Assembly (NCBI GenBank): GCA_005408345.1
Contig: SEMN01000100.1
Span: 1,119,501-1,183,500, forward strand
DNA from: Macquaria australasica
Lineage: Eukaryota; Chordata; Actinopteri; Centrarchiformes; Percichthyidae
DNA: 64,000 bases
Direction of reading: 5' to 3'
The notes under the pieces: model-generated
What the model saw: the letters and a program-made list of their open reading frames with translations, nothing else
The model's database searches: none
Told to the model about the DNA's origin: nothing
Position numbers and translations under genes: made by a program
Shown here: positions 24,863 through 37,592 of the stretch, piece by piece
Position numbering within the stretch: position 1 is the first letter of the stretch
Layout: each line of letters begins with the position of its first letter

Positions 24863-25695
24863 TTAAGGAACAGTTCGACATTTTGGGAAATGCACTTATT
24901 CGCTTTCTTGCTGACAGTTAGATAAGAAGATCGTTTGGTAAATATGAAGCGACAGCCAGCAGCCGCTTAGGTCAACAGAGAAGACTGGAAACACAAGGAA
25001 ACAACTAGCCAGGCTCTGTCCAAAGGTTTTAAAAAAAAGTCTGCTTGCAGCACCTCTAAAGCTCACTAATTTACACGTTATATCTCGGAAGTTACCGCCC
25101 CCGGCCAAGAAATAGTCCCACACATAAACCACAACTTGTCGTTTTTAAACTTTGGTTTTGTACAGATTAAACAAACAAGATATAACTAGTTAACTAGTGA
25201 GCTCTAATGAACAAGTTATATGTTGTTTGTTTGTTTAATTAGTGAGCAGGGCGGCACGGTGGTGCAGTGGTTAGCTCTGTCACCTCACAGCAAGGGCTGG
25301 AGCCTTTCCGTGTGGAGTTGCCTGTTCTCCCCGTGCCTCCGTGGGTTCTCTCCTGGTACTCCAGCTTCCTCCCACAGTCCAAAGGCATGCAGGTTAGGTT
25401 AATTGACGACTGTCATTGGCTCCAGCGTCCCTCTAAGGATAAGCCATTATAGATAATGGATGGAATTGGTGAGCTTCAGAGGTGCTGGTAGGTGGATTTT
25501 TTTTAACCTTTGGACAGAGCCAGGCTAGCCGTTTCCCCCTGTTTCTAGTCTTTGTGCTAAGCTAAGCTAGCCGCCTGCTGGCAGTAGACTCATATTTACC
25601 ATAAAGACATGAGTGGCATCAATCTTCTCTCTAACTCTCCGACAGAAAGAGAATTGGCGTTTTTCCCAAAATGTTGAACTCATCCTTTAAAAACT
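24863..25695. mobile_element. Family A palindromic MITE, long inverted repeat in intron 1
   Basis: The left arm (about 24863-25110) and the right arm (about 25475-25695) are imperfect reverse complements. Landmarks are 'acattttgggaaa', 'agttaga.agaaga', 'ggtaaatatga', 'agactggaaac', 'agccaggctctgtccaaagg' and 'agcacctctaaagctca', each found inverted in the other arm. The left arm has lost a short piece near 'gatcgtttgg'. A small inner palindrome lies around 25169-25228. The centre is interrupted by a different repeat (25248-25463). Partial copies occur at 31085-31290, 51222-51480 and 63912-64000. The element has no coding capacity. Confidence 0.85.
25248..25463 (+). mobile_element. Internally deleted fish repeat, flanked by 11-bp TSD
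   Basis: It begins 'agggcggcacggtggtgcag', continues with 'ctgttctccccgtgcctccg' and 'cttcctcccacagtccaaa', and ends 'aggataagccattatagata'+'atggatgg'. This is the layout of a very common teleost repeat, but the middle (the usual GTGAATG/GGGATAGGCTCCAGC portion) is mostly missing. Flanking direct repeats AATTAGTGAGC (25237-25247) and AATTGGTGAGC (25464-25474) differ by one base and are a convincing target-site duplication within the family A element. Confidence 0.85.
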
Positions 25696-27007
25696 AGCTG
25701 TGCCTTGTTGTCTTTTTATGCCACTTTTAAAACTAGGACAGTCATTCTGTAATTAGTTTTTAAAAAAAAGTAAACATTTTCACATTTTTGCACTCTCACG
25801 AGCTCACGCACAGTCAGCCGGCATCATTACTGGCAGCTTTGGGAATTTGTGAACCCGTTTCCAGGCCCCTGACATAAACTGCAGGGACATCACAGAGATC
25901 ACATTAATACCAGCAGTAAGTCTCTGCTCTTGTCATTTTTAGAGTTTGGTAGCACAGCGCAGAATCTGTTGGGGCTAGCGCCGCAGGAGACTGTTGATGT
26001 CATACATTTGCAACAACAAAAACAACAAAAACAACAAAATGACCTGTCATGAGCCATATTGTCTGGATTTCCCCGATAATTGCTCTGAATGCACCCGCTG
26101 CAAATATAGACCCATAATCCGAGTCTGTAAGTGGCCGACGGCGTCAGCTTCGGGCAGAGAGTCATTACTGCACTTATGACGTCTCTAAAAATACATTCTT
26201 CTTATATCATGTTGTGAAAGTACAGAAATTATACATTCTGACTCCTGCATTCTTTAGTTCAGTACTGTGACTTACTTAGAGGGTCCTGGTGCACTATATA
26301 GACATGCAGCCACATGCACTTAGTTTTAGTGCGCTGTGAGACCAGCAGAGCTTCACCACAGAGCATTACTGCAGGAGAGAATGAAACATTTACTGCAGCT
26401 GACTCACTGTGGACAGTCAAGAGATGTCTCTGGTGTCAGCTTCCCACTCAGGGACGAGACAGAAATATTCCACTCTTCTAACTATGTGATGAAGTTAAGT
26501 GGCCTGTTACCAGGACAAAGCAACGTGACAACAGCACGTAAACCGGCTGAACTGTTTCTTGCATGAAGTACAGTCAGCCGAGGAGAATTTATTAAGAAGT
26601 TGGACTGAGCAGGTTCACACACGCCCACCATGAGGGCTGTTTGCTGCACTCTTACCAAAACCAAAACTACTTGTGACAGTCTACAGAAGGCCTTGTCAGG
26701 TTATATTTAAATAATCATTTTCCTATCACATCATAAGCCATTTTGCAGTACTTTGTTTGCATACTTGTTGCATATACAGTAAATGAAGTACTGTAATATA
26801 CAGTATGTCATTGTTATGCTTTTGTACAGCTATGTTACTGTGCATTCTGTATGTTTACATACTTCATATTTCTTTCTTTGTTATTCAGTGTTTTTCTTCT
26901 TCTTCTTCTCCTATTAACTGTGTGGATATTTGTTGCCCTGGGTGACAAGGTGTTGCGTACAATTACCCTTGCAGGGATAAATAAAGCAGTATTGAACTGA
27001 AGTGAAT
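25696..27007. other. Intron 1 segment with minor repeats
   Basis: It contains an AACAA-type simple repeat (26011-26039), a CTT run near 26894-26909, and, at about 26961-27005, a LINE-like 3' tail ('acccttgcagggataaataaag' type). I recognise no exon. Confidence 0.6.
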
Positions 27008-27343
27008 AGGGCTGCAACTAACAATTATTTCCATTATTTCACAATCATTAATCATTTTCTTGATTAAGCCTTTAGACTATGAAATGTAAAAAAAAAAATG
27101 GCTCAGAGCCCACTGTGATGTTTTCTAATGTGCTTGTTTTTCTGTCCAACAATCCAAAACCTGAAGATATTCAATTTACTGTCATATATGACAAAGAAAA
27201 AACAGCAAATGGTCACATTTTAGAAGCTCGAACCAAATATTGTTTGACATTTTTGCTTGAAAAATGACTAACAATTCATCAATTATCAAAATAGTTGCCA
27301 ATTCATTTTCTTTTGATCGATTAATCAACTCATCATTGCAGCC
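27008..27343 (+). repeat. Family E repeat copy
   Basis: The copy runs from 'agggctgcaactaacaatta' to 'catcattgcagcc', with inverted ends and the family landmarks 'tttcttgatta', 'caatccaaaacctgaagat' and 'attatcaaaatagttgcca'. Non-autonomous, no coding capacity. The class is possibly hAT-like, by its ends. Confidence 0.85.
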
Positions 27344-29570
27344 GTAGAACTGAATTGAATACAGTTGATGTCTCAGTTGAATAGTTTGTGTTAAAAAGTG
27401 ATTCCTTTATGTTAACAAAGCTAAAGGAATCAAAACTACATGTGGGATGCTGATAATGATATTGTCAATGCAGGATTTATATTGTTATAAAACAAGACTT
27501 ATAGTCTGAGCAAACAGTGTAAGATTTTGTGTATGAATGTATCTGCAGTTTTAACAGAGGCCTGTTTTATTAGGCTGTTGTTCATGAAAAGGCAGCTTGT
27601 TTCATGGCTTGCTTTGACCTCTGAGGATGTGTATTTCCAGCGTGCAGTCTGACTGGCCATGAGGCCGGCGAGAGCTAGTCATTAACACACTGCTGATTTA
27701 GCTGCAAATGATAGCGACAGTTCCCAAGATGGCTTCAAGCAAATCCACCCGTCAAGTCAATTGAGAAGCTCAGTAAATCAGCGTTTCCGTTGATGCTCGG
27801 AGGACAGTTATATTTGGGTATTTATCTGATGTGATTTTCCAGAGCGACAGTGAGCGCAGCAGTGGAATAAATGAGTGAGGAAGATATGAAAGCACATGTG
27901 TATACATGGATGTGTGCAGGTGTTTGTGTGCATGCTTGTGCATGCAGGCTATGGTATGCAGCTCGGGGGAAGTACAAGTTACACTCACACATACTTCCAG
28001 TTCCTTTAAAGTGCTCAGTCCTCTGGGAGAAAGAACCGTTAAAAGACTTTTTTGATGTAGTTTTAGAAGAAGGCAACCGCGTTTCTTATAAAATAACTAC
28101 CCTTTTTACTAATGATAATGTGATTCAACATGTTTTTAGTTATGTCTGAATGGGTGTCATAAAGGTATTAAGAAATATATCAAATGCAAAGTTATCAAGG
28201 CATAATCGGTATATATTGACTCGAATATCCCCACTACTGAGACCTACAGTATTTGCTTCCAGTGTTAATTGGGCTATTTCATTCTGTCATGTAACTTCTT
28301 CTGCAACAGCTTTTCATTTGGCAACTTGAGAGCTCATTTTCTGGTTCTTACTTTTTCTTAAAGATGCAGCATGATGGTGATGATGAATATTTTGTAATTT
28401 TGTTGTCAAATGTAAAAAATGACTATTATGTATATATTTCATGAGCTGTGTTGACAGGTGATATTTACCAAACCTAAATAAGAAATTAGGGATGCCCTTC
28501 TCTTAGTAGTTAATTAACTGGGTCTTCTTTAGTGGCAATCACTCAGAAGACTCGTGTTAGTGGGCATAAACTGAGTGGCTAATTAAGGTGAATGAGGGGC
28601 AGGTGTGCTGGCAGGTGGTGATCAGGTGACTGGGGAACAGCAGGAACAGCTGAGGACTGCTGGGTGCTGAGTGAAGGCAGGGTCTGAAGTGACAAGTTGG
28701 AACTGACTGGAAAGGATGATGGGCAGAAAAGTGGAAAAGTACATTGAGATGAAGATTTCACCATGACAATAAGTTGAAGAAGTTCTTTGACTATAGTTCA
28801 CTAATAATACAGCTATTGTTAGTTGTGCTCGGCTCCAAAAAATCAAAGCTGCCAAGGAATAATTTCCAGGATATATGTAATTTACATTCTCGGGCCACTT
28901 CATTAAGTACACCTGTAATATTTAATGCAATCCAATACAACAACAGCTATAAATTCTACCTTAGAAAGATAATGATAACACTGTCAGAGACGAATTAATT
29001 TAACTGTATGTTTGTTATTGAGCTTGTAGTTTGCTGTGGTGTTTAACCGGACTGCATTGTACTGAGATGTGTTTCTAATGGTTTGCCCACCCCATTTAGA
29101 AAACATGAGAGGGGGAAGAAAATTAGAAACACATTTCACTATAAAACTATATAACCACCACTAACTACGACCTCAGTAATAAATATACATTTGAAATCAC
29201 ACCTCTCGTATAGTTTGAACAAAAACTGGCCAATATAAGCTTCGTAAAAAGTAGAATATGTGGCAGAGCTGTTGTATTGGATTAGATTGTATAGATGTAC
29301 CTAATAAAGTGGCAAGGGAGTTTATATTTTTAATATTACTTCATGCCGTGGCTCCTGTCTCGTTTGAGAAGAAATATAACTATCTGGCAACTTTCTGGCA
29401 CTTAATTAATTTCCTACATGTTTTCCAGCAATGTTAATTAATATTGAACTTAGACTGCACTTTTTGATGAATAAAAAAATTAATTAAAAATTGCAGAGTG
29501 GGTATTAGAGACCAACACATACAGGATTTCTGAGGACAACACCGATACTGATATTGGAGAGTTAAGCAAT
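27344..29570. other. Intron 1 segment, TTAATTAA cluster, no exons
   Basis: Non-coding. Three exact TTAATTAA octamers lie at 29402-29409, 29434-29441 and 29480-29487. No exon or named repeat is recognised. Confidence 0.6.
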
Positions 29571-29745
29571 GCAGAGTCAACGGCTAAGCTAGCGGCTCTG
29601 TGAAGCTGCACGGAGGCACAGCGGTGCTTTGAGCTAAATGCTAATGTCAGCAGGCTAACATGCTCACATCCCAGCAACAATAACAATGCTTATGTGCTAA
29701 TGTTCAGCAGGTGTAATGTTTGCCATGTTCTCCATCCTGGTTCCC
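29571..29745 (-). repeat. Family F repeat tail, antisense fragment
   Basis: Landmarks are 'gcacagcggtgctttgagct', 'aaatgctaatgtcagcaggc', 'taacatgctcac' and 'ttcagcaggtgtaatgtttg', typical of the 3' part of a fish repeat whose 5' part is seen at 42358-42890. It is antisense relative to that copy. Confidence 0.7.
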
Positions 29746-31084
29746 TGCAGAGTTTTGTACTTCTAAAACTGTTGGAAATGTGATGCAAGATGTAGCCTAC
29801 TGAGTGGAGTATTTTACAGTTGAAAAATCAACCTGTCGGTGCTCTCTGGTGGACAAACTAAGTTTCTAAATTACTACAAGCATATCTTTGGCATTTCAGT
29901 ACTGCAGTTTCATGACATGTATAGATCTGTGACAAGCTAATATTGGCTAATATGGCTGGCTAATTTATCAGTCTACTGTAAAAAGATGATATTAAATATT
30001 TGTTGAGGGAATATTTTAGTCTTGCTAGGTTGGCATAATTTCATGACTTATTCAGTAAGCAGCCAGGTAGGACACTGGGCACATTTAGAGAGACGGAGAG
30101 CTGCATGCTTATAATAGCCCAACCCCCCCCCAAAAAAAGGTTTTCGTGGGCACTTCTCAGGCCTTGGCATCCATTGAAATATAGTAAAAACAAGAGGCTT
30201 TACTATCCTTCATAATTGATAAATATGAAATTAATGTAACCACGGACTCTATAAACACTCCGCTGTGGATTTATTACAAGTCTGATTCATCTGTCAGCAC
30301 TTGCAGTTTGCAGCCTGTAGGCAGGGATGCAGACGGCGTGAGAGAGGGAGAGGGAGAGTCTGGGGTGACGAGTGGGAATATTAAACGGGAGGATATTCTG
30401 GGTAGTAATTCCAATAAATTGAGAAGTTATTGAAATACAGGGATATGAATGCACTAGAGAATGTTTGGTAATGAAAACAATTAATTATTCTGACTCCAGA
30501 GGGCAAAATCCTCATGAAGAGAATAAATTAGACGTGTAAAAGCCTCTCACAAGAGTGTCGATTCAAAGGTCGTCCCCTGACAATTACTAAATAGATCAGT
30601 TCACTATTGCAAATGTTGTCAGTGTAGTCCCCCCCCACTGATTTTCTGCAGCCACAACAAATATGAAAACCCTTGTAAGTCAGACAAAAATCTGGTTTAT
30701 CTGTGACTGTATGAGATTTACATCACAGCTCAAGTTGACAACAAGCCATTTATCTGCATACATTGATAAACAGTGAAGTATTGATATGAACTTCACTGGA
30801 GTCAGTTAGAGAAACACTATAGATAGTCTCAGGATACACGTACAGCTGCATTCAATTCTTTTTGACCAGAAGGGGACAAAATGTCTCAAACAAACTGAAA
30901 GGAGCACATTTCGGATAATCAAATGTTATACGTCTTTCAGCAACATGAGCATCCCATTGGAGTCCTCCTTCCTGCCCGGTTTGTTCTTCCCACCTCTGAG
31001 AAAAATATCTGGATCATTAGCTTGGTAAATCAACTTTCTAACCCTGGCTCCTAAAAATGATGAGTTATTAGAGTTCATTAGTGA
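29746..31084. other. Intron 1 segment, nothing recognised
   Basis: Non-coding. It includes C-runs at about 30123-30130 and 30631-30638. No exon or named repeat is recognised. Confidence 0.6.
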
Positions 31085-31290
31085 GCTGTAGAGGTGTTCT
31101 GGTTGACAGATTTTGTTTGGACAGAGCCAGGCTAGCTGTTTCCCCCTGTTTCCAGTCTTTGTGCTAAGCTAAGCTGCTGGCTGTAGCTTCATAATTAGCA
31201 CACGAGAGTGGTATCAATCTTCTCATCTAACTCTTGGCAAGAAAGCAAATGAGCGTGTTTCCTTGAATGTTTAACTATTCCTTTTAGTGT
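31085..31290 (-). repeat. Family A MITE, one arm only
   Basis: Right-arm sequence including 'ggacagagccaggctagctg', 'ccagtctttgtgctaagct', 'gagagtggtatcaatcttct' and 'catctaactctt'. The partner arm is missing, so this is a half element. Confidence 0.8.
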
Positions 31291-31924
31291 ACAGATTCAC
31301 AATTTGTAAGAAAATAATTTAAAGCCACCATCCAGTTTTTTTCCCCCTCATAATTTGCCACATCTCCATGCTGCAGAATCATGGTGCTTCAGTGGAGGCA
31401 GCAGCTGTAGGGACAAATTGAAGTGCTTTGTTGCTTCTTGCTTTCTGTCGTTTTTGTTTTTTTCCCTCACTCCTCCTCTGCACTTTCCTTCTCGTATTTA
31501 ATGACACTAAGTGAGGAAGTGTGCTCTGGTTCAAACACACCCATGCCATTATGTACAAAATGTTTTCATCTGCTCTATGAACAAGTCATTTTTCTCATGC
31601 AGCAGGGCAGAGTACAGTACACTTTTCTGAGATGATATCAGTTCTGTCAGCACACATTTTCAAATTCATTTAATACTGTTTGATAGCAAAACGTATTTGC
31701 CTATTTTTGGGGTGAAGCTGCAGATAGAGGTTTGTGTCAGTTTGGGTGAAAGAACTTCTGAAAGAGCATTTAATCAAATCGACTATTTAATATATTAAAA
31801 ACTAAGAAGATGAATGAATGAATGATCGAGCAAACAAAAACATTTCAAAATTAATAATAATGACTGGATGGATGGGTCAAACAACACAGGAGACCAACCA
31901 AAAGTCAACGTTGACTTAATTTAA
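31291..31924. other. Intron 1 segment, nothing recognised
   Basis: Non-coding. The frame at 31423-31635 has no domain or splice support. Confidence 0.6.
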
Positions 31925-32245
31925 CTTACGTACATAACAAACACTTATTTTAACCCAAACCATGATCTTTTCCTAAACCTAACCAAGTGGTTTTGGTACC
32001 TAAAGCTAACCAAACCCCGTTTATTATTGTTACCATGGCGACAAAGGTCCGGTATGCTGATATGTCGTTTTGGGAGTCATTGGGAAACGACCTATTCTGT
32101 CGTTTAGGTTGGAGGACTTGTTGTTTCTAAGAGAGTCTTCAGTTACGATGTTTTTGGGAAGCATGTCTTAAGCATAAAAAAGGTTTGTAAGATGGATTTT
32201 ACGATCATCTTAGTCTTATGATGCTTTTGGGAAACGAAGCCCTGG
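31925..32245. repeat. Family C fragment plus a 'gggaaacga' repeat
   Basis: About 31925-32020 carries the family C signature 'accatgatcttttcctaaac' then 'ctaaccaagtgg'. After it, 32088-32245 is bounded by 'gggaaacgac' and 'tgcttttgggaaacgaagcc', with 'gatcatcttagtcttatgat' near the end. This resembles a common fish short repeat of the 'cttcgtttcccaaaagcatc' type. Both are partial. Confidence 0.55.
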
Positions 32246-35200
32246 TCTGTGCTGCTGCTGGTGCGTTAAGTGTCAGTCTGGCTGTTTTTGTTCACCCTTC
32301 ATCATCCAGCCAGCTTGCTTGGATTTGCCTTCATGAACCATGTGGACCACCATGCAGTGTGCGTGCTGCATGGTAAATTTGTAATGTGCAGTTCATGTGT
32401 GCAGTCGGTACACAAAGCCAATCTGTTCACACCCCAACCAGAATCAATAAATGACAAGAATTTTACTAAATAAGTTCAGTAAAATTCTACTAAGCTCTTA
32501 AACCTGACTACAGGAGTTGTGTTAACAGAAACAACATTTTTCATACATTAGATAGAAGGATCTGCTGAGAGGAGAAAATGCAGCTTCAGTCTATAAGACA
32601 CTGGACTTCAGCTGTCAGTTTTCGATTTGTCTTTATTGAGTCAGCTGTTGCTGATGTGAGGTTATGATGGGGGAGGGTGGAGATGGATTACAGGGTGAGA
32701 CAGAAGTGAATTACCACGGCCTCGAAACGAGATTCATCAAATATTATATAATTTATCTTCTATCAGAATGTATTTCCCAACCTTCACTCATCATTAATCC
32801 ATCGCTCCTACTGTAGTTATCTGCCACAAATCATTGCATTTCAGATCCAGAAGAAAAAAACCAGTAGGCATGGATGTTATGTTTCTTCCATTAAAAAGGT
32901 TGCTGTTGAGGGACTTTCAAACCTCAGTTGTCCGTGCGTCCTTGAACGCATCGCCAATGTAAATTTTCATCTCTACAGCTTATCACACTTAAGCTCTATT
33001 CACTCAGGACAAATATTACTTGGGGTCCTGCTGTGATTTATAATAATTGCAGAGGCTGTCTGTGTTCTTCATCCTGAGTAAATCTGCTTGGTTTGTAATC
33101 TGTAAAATAAAAAAATGAGGCCCTTTGGACAGGATTTATGATTTATGCCCTCCTCTAGAGGAGGGCAGGTGATTTTAGTATTACATGTCTTAAACAGTTT
33201 TTTTAAGCCTGTACAGAGTGCATATGTGATATGATCTTTCTTGCACTACCCCACTGATAACTGCAGTCCCAATTAATAACTTTACTGTGAATAGCCATGG
33301 GAGGACATGTGGTTCTGGAGACATTATCCAAGTTTCCATCCAAATATGAAAAAAAAAAAAACATTCCAGAAAATCAGCAAAAGAAAATGCATATTTATGT
33401 ACGTTTCTATCCACTACTGTTTTGCAAAATATTAGGAGTTGGTACATCGAGGTAAACAGCTGGCGGCGCTAATTCTCCAGTCAGGTGCCATTAAACCACT
33501 GTTGTTTGATGTATTAATTTGAGGAAGGTTACAGCCTCTTCATCGCTCCACACAGATCTGATGATCTGCTGCTATTCTTTTCAGTGGACGTTTAAGTCAC
33601 ATCCTTCATGTGCGTCATGATTTATTTGCTGAATCTGTTTCCATTGCACTTTTTTTTTTTTCCTTTTTTTTTTTTTTTTTTACATTCAGCTTATTTTCCA
33701 GCATTTCCACTTAGGATTTTTTTTATGCCCAAATTGAAAATGTGCATTTAAACAGGTGGATAAGCACTAATAGAGATCCAAGTCTCTCTTCCTCATCACA
33801 GGCTTCCCTTTTATACAACTGCTTTTTTTGTACTTGCTCTTCATAGGCCAGGAGTTGTCCACACAAATTTGGCCCACACAGATTACTTGAAACTTGAAAC
33901 TCCTATGTCCTCCAATTATTTGCACAATCCTCCATCTAAATGCATTATGTGAGAAAGACAGAAGCACTCCTCACTGTGCTTCAGATCACAAGCAAACTGT
34001 GGAACTGTGTCACAAACAAGGTGCAAAAGGCTTATAAATCTTGTTAAATCACATGAGGTCTCCAGCTAATTTTATCAAGTCTGAGTTAGGCTTTGGGCAG
34101 ATATTGTATAATCACTAATTACGCTGTTTTTTCTTTTTTAAATGAGCTTTTCTACTTTCTATCTAAAAACAGCCCAGCTTAAAGTTCAACGAATTTAGTC
34201 ACAGCCATTATATATATACTGTATAAAAAGGTATGAGTATCAACATGCTAAGTCATCAAACATCATACCTTATAATAGATCATATAATACATGAAATATT
34301 TTAATATTGTTCACCTTTTGTGTCCATCTTCATATGGAATCACATACTGACATTCATATAACTCTCTGCAAAGGCTGTAGTTGAGGTCTGTAAGTTAAAA
34401 ACTTACCTGAATACTCTGTTTTCATCCCAGAGTGAAATTCCTGAGCAAATGGCAAATAATAAATGGCTATTTGAACTGAAGGTTTTACTGTTTTTTTTTT
34501 TTATTGCTCTAACCACTAAAAGTTCAAGGTTTCTCTTTCTAAACCGAGTTAACAGAAGGAGAAAACTGCTTCCAGACTGTTTTCATGAACAACCTTTACA
34601 GAAAACAAAAGCCAATAGAAAAGATTGAAAAAGATGAAAAAAGATTTGATTAGAAATATAAAAATAAAAAGATTAGAACACATTTTCAAGAACATTGCTT
34701 AATGAATGTGTTATGATAATTTATTTGATTTGAGTTACATACAGACTTAGAGGGGAAATAAGCAAACCATCTACCTTTTATGAACAACATATGCCTTTTT
34801 ATTACTTGGGTAAAAGATTTAAACTACTGCACAGTCTGCTAGAAAAGGTGGCACTTGAGGAAAGTATCATACTGATGAAAGTAGTAAGAAGGATTCTTCC
34901 TGTGCTTTTGCTTTTTTGCTCCTTGTCTTGTCTGAAAGTTCTCACATATAAAAGTATCCAAAGTGAGATCCACCTCCTGTGCTCCTGAGGTTTTTATGGC
35001 TCTGTTAGGGTTTAAATCACAGAGGAAAAACTTTAGATCATGCTCCTGAAATGAAGAGGTTGTAAAAGTGTTTTATTCCCAAGTTCTCAAACCACTCAAC
35101 CTTTTCTGCACAGGATAAAATTTAAGACTCTGTACGGCGCTGTCAAAGAGCATCTTAGCATCTGGTGAATTTGAGAACAAGTTTCTACATGTCTCGTCGG

Positions 35201-35326
35201 TCGTCTGCTGTTTCCGACACGTGAGTGTCAGATGCCTCATGTTCATGACAAACTGGAAGTGAAGCTACTGTATGAGGAGTTTCCCTGTTAGGAACTTGCT
35301 TGCTGTGGTGTAGAGATGTGTAATTT
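32246..35326. other. Intron 1 segment, nothing recognised
   Basis: Non-coding, with poly-T tracts at about 33650-33681. No exon or named repeat is recognised. Confidence 0.6.
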
Positions 35327-35602
35327 AGAGCTGAAACGATTAGTCGGTTCATTGATTAGTCAGACAGAAAATTAATCTGCAACAGTTTTGACATCGATTC
35401 ATGATGCAAGTAATTTTTCATGGAAAGATTTACCATTTGTCTTCTTGTCTTCTCCATGTGATAGTTACTGAATTTCTTTTGGATTTTGGACAACACAAGC
35501 ATTTTAAACTATTTTCTGATATTTTATAGAGAAAATTGATTAATTCGACAGTATTCATATTCGTCAGATCAATCAATGATGAAAATGATCAGTTGCAGCC
35601 CT
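35327..35602 (+). repeat. Family E repeat copy, diverged
   Basis: The copy runs from 'agagctgaaacgattagtcg' to 'gatcagttgcagccct', with 'ttttggattttggacaaca' and 'attttctgatattttataga' inside. The ends are inverted relative to each other, as in the other copies. Confidence 0.8.
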
Positions 35603-37561
35603 CCCAGTGTAATTGATGCAACCAGATAACTTGTCTTTTTCTACTGCAGCACCTTTAAATACTAAAACACTAAAGACACATTTACCTGGTTTCTATATTT
35701 TTGCAGAAAACAAATTTTTCCTTTAAACACTACATTCATATGACATATGCTGTATATCACTGCATAGTTTTAGTTCTGCAATCCAAAATGATTCATTTGT
35801 TTGCACAAGTCCTGCACCAGCATCCCCACTTCCTGTCTGTGCCTCTTCCTGGTGCAAGCCATCAGATATTCACAAAATGCCTCTAGAATGCAAATGTTTA
35901 GCATAAAAGTAGATCTGATCCATTTTAAAAGGAGCTTGGTTTGTATTTGCATGATGTCTCAGCTGAATTGTGCACTGAGGAGAACAACAGTTGGTGCGTC
36001 ACAGCTCCAGAAGAATTTCTTTATATTTTCAGTTACCATCTGTAGTCCTCTGAAGGTAGACGTGATGTCAGAAATGTGTGTACTGTGTAGTGTGTGTGGT
36101 CCTGCAACACACGGTCACAGGTTAATTTGCCTCTTGTGTTTAGTATTAGTCACATTTTTCGTTAGTCACGTTTTTATTTTTTGATTAATAAATCCATGAA
36201 AATAACAACTTGATCTTGAATTGCAAGATCACATATACCTCAGTGTCCCCTTTTTTCACAAGAGTGCCCTCTAAAAAGGTTTTGAAAAGCTTTTGGATTT
36301 TCTGACAAAACATGATACAGCCGTCAGGCAGTGCTTTGTCAGTGTGGTACAGAGGGCAGTGGCTGCCATCAGCAACCAGCCAGCAGCCATTCAGTCTGCC
36401 TGGCTTGAGGTGCAAACCAACACTGTGCAAAAACTCCCCTGTCATGTGCTTTTGTGGGGCATCTGCTGTGCAGTGATAAGGACTGGGCTGTTTCACTTTT
36501 TGCAACACAGCACAGAGTGTTGGAGCTAATTATATATCTCATTGTATTGTTGTAGGAATTAATGTTAGATAAAATTCTCCCTCAACCAGATACGTTCTGT
36601 GGCGAGTCAAGACTCATGATAGTGTGAGTACAGAGCAGGATGTAAAACAAGGCTTTTTTTTAAAGTATTGTGCAAAATGTTAGAGCACATCTGCTACGCT
36701 CTGATTACAGAACTGAAACAGAGCAACTAAACCTTCAGATTTCTGTACCGAGAGCTCGCTTTGCCAGTGCCTCTGAATCAGCAGCCTCAGGTTCAACACA
36801 TGGACTCGCTGGACTTCTCAGCTGCGGCTCTACAGGCTGAAATACTGAAGAACGTTTACAGTACTTGGTGTTTGTTCTTACTTTTGTACTTATTTTGCAG
36901 AAATTGTAATATCAAAAGGAGTTTTGTTAATTTTTCTGCAGTGATAGCGCCCTCTACATCAGTGGTTTTGGTACTGCCCAACAAGGTGGTAAAGTAATTT
37001 AATTGGTGCAATATCTGTATGAATGCAGTTTAAGTAATTCTTAATACATCACTTCGATTCCAACAGCCAAACAGGCATTTAAGACTGCTAACACTAGCTA
37101 GACCTCTACTTTGTATAATGTGGGAAGAACACAGCATTGAGTGTGTGAGAGTTGCAGATGACTCAGCAGGCGTTGAAATAACATGAACAGAAAATATCCT
37201 CTAGGCTAACTGGCTGCAACTTTACTATTTAGCCTAGCTTGCTAGCTTCCACTTTCTGAGTGGAATACAAACTGAACAGCAGGATGGGGCCTCCCAAATG
37301 TAGACGGCACATAACCAGTGCTGTGTGGTACAGACAGAGAGAAGAAATGTGAAAAAGTGCAAACGTTTCAGTCTTAGTTGGACTTCAGTGCAAAATCAAA
37401 AAAGAGTCATGCATGGTGAGTCACCCTATATGTGGGTTTCTCTACAGGTGCATCTAATGATCTATGGCTTGATTGAACACACATGAAGCCAATTACCAGC
37501 AGGTCAAGTCATTACAAACACATTAGAATAATATCATTGACACATTCTCATACACATACTG

Positions 37562-37592
<31 letters not shown>

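Noticed and set aside
32029..32042. RFX X-box-like site gttaccatggcgac
   Set aside because: The second half-site deviates from the consensus, and it sits beside a repeat fragment without a nearby promoter.
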